Shown here piece by piece: positions 17,620 through 26,292 of a stretch of DNA of 64,000 nucleotides (the stretch's first letter is position 1; each line of letters opens with the position of its first letter). A program made the position numbers and the translations under genes. The notes beneath the pieces were generated by a model that was not told the DNA's origin, ran no database searches, and saw only the letters and a program-made list of their open reading frames with translations. Source of the stretch: Psychrosphaera saromensis (GTDB lineage Bacteria; Pseudomonadota; Gammaproteobacteria; Enterobacterales; Alteromonadaceae). The stretch is from assembly GCF_002954545.1 (NCBI RefSeq), contig NZ_MSCH01000003.1, positions 1,452,824-1,516,823 on the forward strand, in the 5' to 3' direction.

Positions 17620-17721
17620 TAAATTTAATGTTCCTTAGATACGTGTTTTGTATTTAGCATTTTGCTAAACTTGCGACCGTTTTCCTAGTATTAACTTTAT
17701 TTCTTTTCCAAAGAGTGTTTT

Positions 17722-18249
17722 ATGAAAATTGGCTTGTTTTACGGTTCAACCACTTGTTATACCGAAATAGCGTCGGAAAAAATTCAGACAAAATTAAATG
17801 AATTATTTGATGTTCCCGTAGTGGAAATATTCAATATTAAAGATACCGAACTTAACACTGTTGCAGACTTTGATGTTCTGATCTTTGGTATTTCAACCTG
17901 GGATTTTGGTGAACTACAAGAAGACTGGGAAAGCCAATGGGCAGATGTGGAATCATTAGACCTATCAGGTAAAACCTTGGCTTTATTTGGTCTTGGCGAC
18001 CAAGAAGGTTATGCAGAATGGTTTCAAGATGCACTTGGCATGTTGCACGACGTGTGTATTAACCAAGGCGCAAATCCAATAGGTTACTGGCCAAATGGCG
18101 ACGACTATGAATTTATCGCCTCAAAAGCATTAACTGCTGACAAGTCTCATTTTGTTGGATTAGCTCTAGATGATGAAGGGCAATACGACTTAACGGAACA
18201 ACGTATTAGTGATTGGTGTGAACAACTACTTACAGAGTTGGCAGATTAA
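17722..18249 (+). CDS. fldB: Flavodoxin FldB
   Basis: 175 residues. The phosphate loop YGSTTCYTE is at residues 8-16, with FMN-binding loops STWDFGELQEDW and GLGDQEGYAEWFQDA, and the long-chain flavodoxin insertion. A small electron-transfer protein in the cytosol. Divergent from xerD, as for E. coli fldB. ATG preceded by AAGAG. Confidence 0.9.
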   Translation: MKIGLFYGSTTCYTEIASEKIQTKLNELFDVPVVEIFNIKDTELNTVADFDVLIFGISTWDFGELQEDWESQWADVESLDLSGKTLALFGLGDQEGYAEWFQDALGMLHDVCINQGANPIGYWPNGDDYEFIASKALTADKSHFVGLALDDEGQYDLTEQRISDWCEQLLTELAD

Positions 18250-18342
18250 TAACGTCCGCAGAACCACAACAAAGTATATATAGTTGAATCGATAAGGCTC
18301 ATCGTTTATTCTTTTTATAAATCAATCCTGTAAGGAAACAGC

Positions 18343-18963
18343 ATGTTTATTGAATTTCTGACCCATACGACTAACGGTCCATATTTTTTCGCACTTTGTT
18401 TTTTGATTATTCTTTTTACTGTTGAGGTGTTGGGATTATTAGTTGGTATGAGTTTAAGTCATGCTTTTGATAGTGCGATAGACTTTGATGTAGACACGGA
18501 TGTAGGTGGTCACTTAACGCTTTTAGGCTTAGGTAAAGTACCGCTAATTATTTGGTTAACCTTCTTTTTTGGCTTGTTCACTCTTATCGGTTACGGCGCC
18601 AACGCAATATCATATTCTTTGGTTGGCTACATGCCAATTTGGGTCAGCATTATCCCTGTCAGTATTGCCTCTTTTACTATTAATGGCTTCTTATGTAATT
18701 TATTCGCTAAGTTGTTTCCTAAAATTGAAACCACAGCGGTTAGTACCGATACCTTTGCAGGGAGAGTAGCCACTATCACGATTGGTGATGCGACCTATAC
18801 AAAATTTGCTATGGGCGTTGTACTCGACGAGCATGAAACTTCTCATAATGTCAGAATGCAATCCATGGACGAAGATGTGATCCTTAGCCAGCATCACAAA
18901 GTTATCCTAGTCAAAAAAATAGACAATAGCGCCATCTGGTTAGCTATGCCTTATGAAAGCTAA
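18343..18963 (+). CDS. yqiJ: YqiJ-type inner-membrane protein with OB-fold
   Basis: 206 residues. Three or four membrane helices (about 10-40, 65-90, 95-120) are followed by a C-terminal soluble domain (FAGRVATITIGDATYTKFAMGVVLDE), typical of YqiJ/NfeD-like OB-folds. Upstream of a flotillin by 61 nt, the standard yqiJ-yqiK pair. Such NfeD-flotillin pairs are associated with membrane microdomains. ATG preceded by AAGGAA. Confidence 0.83.
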   Translation: MFIEFLTHTTNGPYFFALCFLIILFTVEVLGLLVGMSLSHAFDSAIDFDVDTDVGGHLTLLGLGKVPLIIWLTFFFGLFTLIGYGANAISYSLVGYMPIWVSIIPVSIASFTINGFLCNLFAKLFPKIETTAVSTDTFAGRVATITIGDATYTKFAMGVVLDEHETSHNVRMQSMDEDVILSQHHKVILVKKIDNSAIWLAMPYES

Positions 18964-19024
18964 ACAACCTCTAATATTTCAAAACATTAAAAATAAAGTT
19001 ATTAACTAACTCGGAGTAATTAAA

Positions 19025-20749
19025 ATGGAATTAAGTAATGTTATCGCTTATGTAGCGGTTGCCGGTATCTTTTTACTGGTTATCTTCATCGTTGGATTCA
19101 CCTTGTCGAGAATGTATAAACGTTCGACAAAAGACTCAGCATTGGTAAAAACTGGTTTAGGTGGTGAAAAAGTGATCACTACCGGTGGTGTCATGCTGAT
19201 CCCAGGTTTCCAAGAATTAATGAGAGTTAACATGCGTACGTTACGTATTCGTGTTGAGAAAAGAGAAGGTGAAGCCCTGATCACTGAAGATTGTATGCGT
19301 GTAGATGTTGGCGCAGACTTTTATGTTCGAGTGGCAAGTGACACAGGCTCTATTGCCAAAGCAGCTCAAGCATTGGGTGACCGTTTAGATGATCCAGATA
19401 AAGTAAAAGAATTAATGGAGTCTAAGTTTGTTGGTGCACTTCGTTCTGCAGCCGCTTCTATGTCGATGGATGAACTTCACAAAAACCGTCCAGACTTTAT
19501 CCTTGCAGTGCAAAGTGCCATTGCTGACGAGTTAGCACAAAATGGACTTGAACTTGAATCTGTTTCTCTTACTAGCTTTGACCAAACCAAACTTGAATAC
19601 TTTGATGAAAACAATGCGTTTGATGCCCAAGGTCGTGCAAAACTTGCAGAAACCATTGAAGGTCGTAAACAACGAACCAATGAAGTTGAGCAAGAAAATC
19701 GCATTGCAATAGAACAACGTAATCTTGAAGCAGCAAAAGATTCATTAGCTATTGCTCAACAAAAACGTGAAGCTGAAATTGCACAACAACAAGAAATTCA
19801 AGTAAAAGAAGCTGAGCAAAAAGCATTAATCGCAGCTAGCCGCGAAGAGCAAGAGCAAAAAGAACGTCAAGCTGAAATCGCTAAAAATCGTGCCGTGGAA
19901 GCCGCGGAAATTGAGAAAAAATTAGCGCTCGATAAAATGCAAATTAACCAACAACGTGACCTTGAAGTTGCTGAACAAGAACGTCAAATTATCATTGCTG
20001 AAAAATCAGAAGCTGAGTCAGCAGCTCGTGCAAAAGCCGCCGCTGCTGAACAAGACCGTGTAATAAAAGAAGAAGGTGTAGTTACCGCTGGTGCGGTTGC
20101 TAAAGCTGAACGTCAAAAGCAAATTGAAGTCATTGATGCACGTAAAGTAGCTGAACGTGAAGCGGTAGGTATTATTGTTGGCGCAGAAGCGACTAAAAAA
20201 GCAGCTCAGGATGATGCTGACTCTAAGCTTATTGTCGCTAGAGCGGATGCCGACGCTATCATAATGAAAGCTGAAGCGGACGAGAAACAATACTCAGTTG
20301 ATGCAGAAGGTCGCCGTATTCTTAATGAAGCAGATAATGCTTTGAGCGAAGGCCAAGTAGAGCTTCGTCGTGTATTAGCAATGCTAGAAGCATTACCTAA
20401 TGTTGTTGCTCAAGCAGTTGAGCCACTTAAAAATATTGAAGGTATTAAAATCTTACAAGGTTATGGCGGTGTATCTACTGGGAATGCAGACGGTACTGGA
20501 AATTCTAGTGCAGATCCTATGTCACAACTTACAAATGCTGCATTAGGCTATAAAGCACAAGCACCTGTGGTTTCAGCTTTATTAAATGAGCTAGGTTTAG
20601 GAGGTTCATTAGAAGATGTAGTTTCAGGTAGTGCCTTAGCCTCATTGGTAAAAAATGAGAGAAAACAGCCAACAAGTGATACTACAAAAACGGTCGACAA
20701 TTTAGATGTTACAGCCTCAACGGAAACTAATGAAAACTTTAAATATTAA
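19025..20749 (+). CDS. yqiK: Flotillin family protein YqiK
   Basis: 574 residues. One N-terminal membrane helix (about 8-28), an SPFH/band-7 domain (about 45-200), then a long Ala/Glu/Lys/Gln-rich coiled coil (about 205-420), typical of flotillins, and a less ordered C-terminal tail. Faces the cytoplasm and forms large membrane-associated oligomers. Follows yqiJ and is followed by a strong terminator. Confidence 0.9.
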   Translation: MELSNVIAYVAVAGIFLLVIFIVGFTLSRMYKRSTKDSALVKTGLGGEKVITTGGVMLIPGFQELMRVNMRTLRIRVEKREGEALITEDCMRVDVGADFYVRVASDTGSIAKAAQALGDRLDDPDKVKELMESKFVGALRSAAASMSMDELHKNRPDFILAVQSAIADELAQNGLELESVSLTSFDQTKLEYFDENNAFDAQGRAKLAETIEGRKQRTNEVEQENRIAIEQRNLEAAKDSLAIAQQKREAEIAQQQEIQVKEAEQKALIAASREEQEQKERQAEIAKNRAVEAAEIEKKLALDKMQINQQRDLEVAEQERQIIIAEKSEAESAARAKAAAAEQDRVIKEEGVVTAGAVAKAERQKQIEVIDARKVAEREAVGIIVGAEATKKAAQDDADSKLIVARADADAIIMKAEADEKQYSVDAEGRRILNEADNALSEGQVELRRVLAMLEALPNVVAQAVEPLKNIEGIKILQGYGGVSTGNADGTGNSSADPMSQLTNAALGYKAQAPVVSALLNELGLGGSLEDVVSGSALASLVKNERKQPTSDTTKTVDNLDVTASTETNENFKY

Positions 20750-20812
20750 TAAATTATAAAGTTATACACTTAGTATTTGAATTCAAGAGAATTTAAATAC
20801 AGTTAATAAATG

Positions 20813-20843
20813 AACCTGTACTGCTTGGCAGTACAGGTTTTAT
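20813..20843 (+). terminator. Rho-independent terminator after yqiK
   Basis: AACCTGTACTGC, loop TTG, GCAGTACAGGTT, then TTAT. Twelve-base perfect stem 64 nt after the flotillin stop. Confidence 0.85.
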
Positions 20844-20870
20844 TTATGCTCCATCTTATAAAGGTCAACA

Positions 20871-23012
20871 ATGAAAGTAATTAGTACATTATTCGTTTTT
20901 GTTTTACTCCTCACTGGCTGTGCTAGCTCTTATAACCGTTCACAAATCCTAGAAGTTAAGTCACAAGAAAGAGACGCTAAAAAGGCGGATCTTATCTCTA
21001 GAGCTGAGCAAGGCGATATTACTGCCATGCTTAATTTGAATAAAGACTACTTATTTCCTGAAACCAAAGAAGGGGTAGAGTATTTCCATAAATGGTACGA
21101 CTTAGTACTACAAAGTAATTCACCAGAAGACATTGAAGCATTTAGAACCTTGTTTGTTAAATATGAAAGTATGTTTATTAATGGGCGGGAAAAGTATTTA
21201 GCTTTACTGGAAAAGTCGGCATCATTTGCTCCGGAATTTGAAGGTAATAAAAACGCGTTGATCAATTTATATGGTTACTACCTGCAATTTTATGAGTCTA
21301 AAAAACAAAAAATAGTAGAAGATAAAATTTTACTAAATGCAGATAAAAATGACTATTTATCCTTATTTGAAATCAGTCTTGATTATAGTGAATTTGAAAA
21401 AGCGGAAGCTATCTATAACAAAGTAAGAACAGAACAACTTGTGTCATCGGCCGAATTACAATTAATGATGTTCAAAATATACACAAGTAAAAAACAAAAA
21501 TTCAAAGCCAAAGAATTACTTACACAGATAACTGCGTTAGATAATGCAGATATAAAATCAGACGCATTAGCTTATGCTAAACGTTACAGATATACACGTT
21601 ATCCATTTAAGTTCAATGCTAAATCTTTTGATATTAATGATAGAAATACAGAAAGTTATAGAGAAAAAGTTAAAAGATATTATTCATTGTACTTCTCCTC
21701 AGACCGCAAACTTTATAATCAAAAACTAGAAGCATTGTCGAAGAAAGAAATGCTTTTAAACACGCAAGGCGCAACAGCAAGGTTATTAGAGCTATACAAG
21801 AAAAATAATCAGAGAGAAAAGTTCTTATCACTTCAAGCTCAAATATTAGAATTAGATTTAATTCAGCCCCTTACTGAGCTTAGTAAATATTATTATGACA
21901 ATGGGCAGGAATTCAGAGCTTATGATGCGCTTAATAAATTAGCAGAGGAAGGCAATTCAGCCGCAATGTATAGATTGGTAATGGCATACATTGATGAAAC
22001 TGATTTTGAGCAGCCAGCATTAATAAATAAATGGCGTAAATCTGTTTTTGATAGCAATAATATAGTGTTAAAAACAAAAATCATTGAAGATCTTACGGAC
22101 GATCCTGAATTATTAAAAGAGTTGCCAGACAGCTTTCGGCAAAAGCTGTTACAAGAGCTCGACAAAAACCAACACATCCCAACGCTAAGACAATTGTCTA
22201 GTTATGAAGCGGATACTGCAGACCAAGCTGGTTATAAATACCTTGAAATGGCGGCGAATGCAGGTGATGTAAAAAGCATGTATAAATTAGCTAGAAAAAA
22301 CTTGGCTTATTCCAATGCAGAAAAAGATGTCGAAACAGCGATGAATATATATCAGCGCTTGATTGATCAAGGCGAAATAACAGCGTTAAACCAAATTGCG
22401 CAATTCTATATTGACCCGCCTGAAATAAATAAACAGCTGAAAGATGTTGAAAAAGGATTTGAATTTCATAAAAAAGCATCCGATTTAGGCGATGAAGAAG
22501 CCACCAAAACACTTTACCTAGTTTATTCTTGTAGTGGCGCAAACTGTATTTATTTTGACTCTGTCGGTGAAACAAAAGACATTAAAAAGTCAGTCATATA
22601 TTTAGAGCGACTAGCTAACTTATACGGTTATGGTGATGATGATGTGTATTTTAATTTAGGTATCGCGTACCAATATGGTCATGGCGTTGTTAAAAATTTA
22701 GATAAAACAACGGTGTATTACAATAAAATTATCAATAAAGACATGAGAGTAAATTATAATCTAGGTCTTGTTTATGAAGAGCTACAGGATTATGAACAGG
22801 CCTTAAAGTACTTCACTATTGTTTTAGGTTTTCCTTCTGACACTAATTCTAAACTGTATAAGCAAGATGCTAGTTTGCGTTTAGCTAACATATATCACTA
22901 CGGTAAAGGCAAGGTGTCACAAGACATTAACCGTGCGAAATTATATTATTTACAATCAGGAAGTCCTAAAGCGGCTCCTGAACTAGAAAAAATTGAAAAC
23001 ACGTTTAACTAA
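20871..23012 (+). CDS. Lipoprotein with Sel1/TPR-like repeats
   Basis: 713 residues. Lipoprotein signal peptide with lipobox LLTGC (Cys17). The rest is alpha-helical with repeated units such as AAMYRLVMAYID, YLEMAANAGDVKSMYKLARK, FNLGIAYQYGHGVV and LRLANIYHYGKGKV, which are Sel1-like (SLR) repeats with the usual A/G-rich pattern. Probably a periplasm-facing scaffold for protein-protein contacts. No catalytic domain seen. It starts 29 nt after the yqiK terminator, so it probably has little promoter space of its own. Confidence 0.75.
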   Translation: MKVISTLFVFVLLLTGCASSYNRSQILEVKSQERDAKKADLISRAEQGDITAMLNLNKDYLFPETKEGVEYFHKWYDLVLQSNSPEDIEAFRTLFVKYESMFINGREKYLALLEKSASFAPEFEGNKNALINLYGYYLQFYESKKQKIVEDKILLNADKNDYLSLFEISLDYSEFEKAEAIYNKVRTEQLVSSAELQLMMFKIYTSKKQKFKAKELLTQITALDNADIKSDALAYAKRYRYTRYPFKFNAKSFDINDRNTESYREKVKRYYSLYFSSDRKLYNQKLEALSKKEMLLNTQGATARLLELYKKNNQREKFLSLQAQILELDLIQPLTELSKYYYDNGQEFRAYDALNKLAEEGNSAAMYRLVMAYIDETDFEQPALINKWRKSVFDSNNIVLKTKIIEDLTDDPELLKELPDSFRQKLLQELDKNQHIPTLRQLSSYEADTADQAGYKYLEMAANAGDVKSMYKLARKNLAYSNAEKDVETAMNIYQRLIDQGEITALNQIAQFYIDPPEINKQLKDVEKGFEFHKKASDLGDEEATKTLYLVYSCSGANCIYFDSVGETKDIKKSVIYLERLANLYGYGDDDVYFNLGIAYQYGHGVVKNLDKTTVYYNKIINKDMRVNYNLGLVYEELQDYEQALKYFTIVLGFPSDTNSKLYKQDASLRLANIYHYGKGKVSQDINRAKLYYLQSGSPKAAPELEKIENTFN

Positions 23013-23310
23013 AAAAACAAGCAGCCTGTAATTGATTCTTTGTAAGTACTTCTCATACTTACACAAATTAGTTACCACTAGCTAAAGCAAAGAAAGCTTT
23101 TAGTAATTCACTGAAGGTTTGTTTTTATATTGGCTGTTTATGTCATTCAAAGTGTTCAATGGTTGATATTACTCGTACATTCATATTTAATCGTCGCTTA
23201 GCATTAATAATGCGTTCGTTATAAAGGGTGCTATTCTTCACATACTAAATTGCGCGGCTAAACGGCACAGCAAACTAATAGAATAATAAACAAATCTTAA
23301 GGATACTTTT
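23013..23310. other. Intergenic region with one hairpin
   Basis: No gene visible. A hairpin at 23041-23063 (TGTAAGTA / TACTTACA, 7-nt loop) follows the Sel1 lipoprotein but has no T run, so it is only a weak terminator candidate. The remainder must hold the promoter of the TIGR03546 gene. Confidence 0.5.
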
Positions 23311-23817
23311 ATGTTTAATTTTGTAGGCAAGTTTTTTAAATTGCTTAATGGCGATGCATCTCCCGGTCAAATCGCTCTGGGTTTTTCTTTTGCTTTATTT
23401 ATTGGTTTAACACCATTTTTTAGTCTGCATAACTTAATCATCTTCTTTTTTGTGTTTGCCATTCGTGTCAACTTGGGCGCGTTCTTTCTAGGTAGTGCTG
23501 TGTTTGCATTGCTTGCATTTGGTATTGATCCTTTATCAATAAAAGTGGGTGAATACTTACTTAACGACCCTGACTTACTATCAATGTGGACTGAGCTTTA
23601 TCAAAGTGACGTTTGGCGTGCCTTTAAATTTAATCACACATTATTATTAGGCAGCGTTGTTATTTCTATTTTGTTATTTATTCCAATGCTATTTATTAGC
23701 CGCTTTATCGTGTCGACTTATCGAGTGCGAATTATGAAGTGGTTCGAAAAACTGAAAATAAGCAAAATGCTTAAAGCCAGTAAGTTCTATAAGTATTACG
23801 AAAGGTTAGGGGAATAA
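23311..23817 (+). CDS. TIGR03546 family membrane protein
   Basis: 168 residues with three or four hydrophobic segments (about 20-55, 60-75, 108-130), related to DUF2062-type small membrane proteins. It stands 2 nt before a TIGR03545-type gene, the standard pairing of these two families in marine gammaproteobacteria. Function is not established; the pair probably forms a complex at the inner membrane. Confidence 0.75.
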   Translation: MFNFVGKFFKLLNGDASPGQIALGFSFALFIGLTPFFSLHNLIIFFFVFAIRVNLGAFFLGSAVFALLAFGIDPLSIKVGEYLLNDPDLLSMWTELYQSDVWRAFKFNHTLLLGSVVISILLFIPMLFISRFIVSTYRVRIMKWFEKLKISKMLKASKFYKYYERLGE

Positions 23818-23819
23818 TC

Positions 23820-25829
23820 ATGATTAAATGGATACGTTGGTCTGGTTTAGCTGGTTTTGTTGTTGTGGTTGCTTTAATTGCTGCCCTTTGGTTATTAGCA
23901 CTTGGTCCTTTAATGAAAATGGCGGTTGAAAAATATGGCAGTGAAGCTGTTGGCGCACAAGTAAATGTTGAAGACATTAGTTTAGGATTTAACCCATTGT
24001 CATTAACTGTAACCGGTGTACAAGTGGCAGATAAAAATGCCCCAATGGAAAATGTAGTTAGCTTTGACACTGCCGTTGCCACGCTGGAAGCTTTCCCTTT
24101 ATTGTTAGGACATATAATTGTTCCTGATGTTACTTTGTCGGGCGTTGCATTAGGAACACAAAGAAGCTTCTCTGGTGAGTTAGTTGTTGAGGCTCAAGAA
24201 GAGGAAGAGTCAAAAGAAGAAACCGCTTCTACGGATGAAGGTTCTTCTAATAACTCTGATTCTGATAGTGAAACGGCAGAAGCTCAAGAAGGCGATATTT
24301 TACCATCATCAGATGAGATATTAGCGCGTGAAAACTTACTAACTACTCAATACGGTAAAGACCTAGAAGATTCTTACAAACAGCATAAACAAACAATAGA
24401 TACTGCGTTAGCAAATATACCAAATGAAGATGCATTAAAAAATTATGAGACTGAATTAAATAATATATTAAAAGGCAAATTCAAAAACGTAGAAGACTTT
24501 AAACAACGCAAAAAAGAATTTGATGCATTAAACGCAAAATTTAAGCAAGACAAGTTAGCTATTGCTGAACTGACAAAAGCGGTGAAAGAAAGTAAGACTG
24601 GCTTAAACCAAAAATGGTCAAAACTAAAAGACGCACCAGCACAAGATTTTGCTAACTTAAAAGGTAAATACAAATTAGATGGCGCAGGCGCAACTAATTT
24701 AGCCGCATTATTATTTGGTGATGATGTTGGTGGTTATGCTAAAACCGCACTAGAGTATTACGAAATAGTCAGCCCATTATTGTCAGACGACGAAGCCAAA
24801 GCTGAAATGCAAGAGCTGAAAGATAAACGTTTAGAAGGGCGTTTAGTCCACTTTAAAAGTGACAACCCGTTACCGGAGTTTTGGATTAAAACTCTTAGCT
24901 TCACCATGCAACTGCCTGAGTTAGAACAAGGTACTGGTTCCGTTGGCGAGGTTGCTGTTAAAGTTCAAGATATTACCAATCAGCAAGATGTCATCAACGC
25001 TCCAATGCGCTTATTAGCAACGGGTAAAAACCTAAAAAATATGGACAGCTTAAAAATTACTGGTGTAATGGATCACAGAAAATCACCATCAAAAGATTTG
25101 TTTGATTTAAACCTACAAGGTTGGCAATTGACCAATGTTAAATTGGGTTTAGTTGGCTTGAAACTGGTATCCAGTAAAGCGTCAGTCACGGCAAAAGCTG
25201 TATTTACCAAAGGTGCAATGGACGTAGTTGGTAACGGCTTATTTAAACAAGCTAAGTTTGATACCAAAGACACCACATTTGTCGCCAAAGAAATGAATGC
25301 CGCACTTAAAAATGTAAATCAATTTACTGTATCTACCAGTGCAAACGGTGAACTTAAATCGCCAAATATTTCTTTAAGAAGTGATTTAGATAAACAATTA
25401 AATTCAGCCTTTAATAAACGCATAAAACAGAAACAAGCAGAGCTTGAAGCTGATCTTAAAGAGAAACTTAACGAACAACTTCTTGCTTATGGTGGCGATT
25501 ATGCAGAGCAACTTAAAGAGCTGAACTTAACTGAAGGCAGCTTAAAAGAAAAAGGCAAAGCGTTAGAGAAATTAGCTAAGTCAGAAATTTCAACTTACGA
25601 AGCACAACTAAAAGCTGAAGCAGATGCGGAAAAAGCCAGAGCTAAAGCAAAAATTGATGCGGAAAAAGCAAGAATGAAAGCTGACGCTGATGCTAAAAAA
25701 GCAGAAGAGAAAGCTAAGATAGATGCTGAAAAGGCCAGAGCTAAAGCTAAGTTAAAAGCAGAAGAAGATAGAAAGAAAAAAGAACTAGAAGAAAAAGCCA
25801 AAGCAAAACTTAAGAAGTTATTTGGCTAA
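23820..25829 (+). CDS. TIGR03545 family protein with lysine/alanine-rich tail
   Basis: 669 residues: a single N-terminal membrane helix (about 10-32), an AsmA-like start (ISLGFNPLSLTVTGVQVADK), an acidic Ser/Glu linker near 125-160, coiled-coil stretches, a beta-rich middle, and a highly charged C-terminal helix from about 590 built from repeats of the type DAEKARAKAK. The TIGR03545 assignment rests on partner and layout. Immediately follows the TIGR03546 gene and ends at a terminator. Confidence 0.75.
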   Translation: MIKWIRWSGLAGFVVVVALIAALWLLALGPLMKMAVEKYGSEAVGAQVNVEDISLGFNPLSLTVTGVQVADKNAPMENVVSFDTAVATLEAFPLLLGHIIVPDVTLSGVALGTQRSFSGELVVEAQEEEESKEETASTDEGSSNNSDSDSETAEAQEGDILPSSDEILARENLLTTQYGKDLEDSYKQHKQTIDTALANIPNEDALKNYETELNNILKGKFKNVEDFKQRKKEFDALNAKFKQDKLAIAELTKAVKESKTGLNQKWSKLKDAPAQDFANLKGKYKLDGAGATNLAALLFGDDVGGYAKTALEYYEIVSPLLSDDEAKAEMQELKDKRLEGRLVHFKSDNPLPEFWIKTLSFTMQLPELEQGTGSVGEVAVKVQDITNQQDVINAPMRLLATGKNLKNMDSLKITGVMDHRKSPSKDLFDLNLQGWQLTNVKLGLVGLKLVSSKASVTAKAVFTKGAMDVVGNGLFKQAKFDTKDTTFVAKEMNAALKNVNQFTVSTSANGELKSPNISLRSDLDKQLNSAFNKRIKQKQAELEADLKEKLNEQLLAYGGDYAEQLKELNLTEGSLKEKGKALEKLAKSEISTYEAQLKAEADAEKARAKAKIDAEKARMKADADAKKAEEKAKIDAEKARAKAKLKAEEDRKKKELEEKAKAKLKKLFG

Positions 25830-25892
25830 ATTAACTAAAGGCTTTCTGTCTGTTTTAGTTTTTGCCTGTTTTAGATAGTACCAATATAATTT

Positions 25893-25922
25893 AAAAATGC
25901 CGCTTTAAGCGGCATTTTTTTA
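25893..25922 (+). terminator. Rho-independent terminator
   Basis: AAATGCCGCTT, one-base loop region, AAGCGGCATTT and T run, 64 nt after the TIGR03545 gene. Confidence 0.85.
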
Positions 25923-26193
25923 TGCGTATTATTTTTTTTTAAATTTGTATCTAATATTTCATCTTCGAGCTACTGCTAATAAAGGACGATTATATTTTAA
26001 TATATTAGACATTTTTACCACATTGCCTTTCATCCAAAAATATCCATTATAAGATTTTTCATAAGACCTAATGATAATAGCTAACCATAAAGCCATTACT
26101 TAATAATGGGTTATGTGTATTTATCGCCAAGATAAGGCATTGAGAATATCCCCCAGACATAAAAAAAATAAAAAAGTTCAAAATCAATGTAAA

Positions 26194-26208
26194 TGAGAAT
26201 AGTTATCA
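26194..26208 (+). promoter_or_regulatory. Fur box
   Basis: TGAGAATAGTTATCA matches the 7-1-7 Fur consensus with two mismatches, 85 nt before a TonB-receptor gene. The rest of the 463-nt gap (25830-26292) contains the upstream terminator and AT-rich sequence with no gene. Confidence 0.7.
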
Positions 26209-26292
26209 TTGACGTTCTCATTAGCGTTATGTAAGATGCATCGCATTGATTTTGAACACAACTTATTACGCTAATCTTTTCCGAGGACAAAA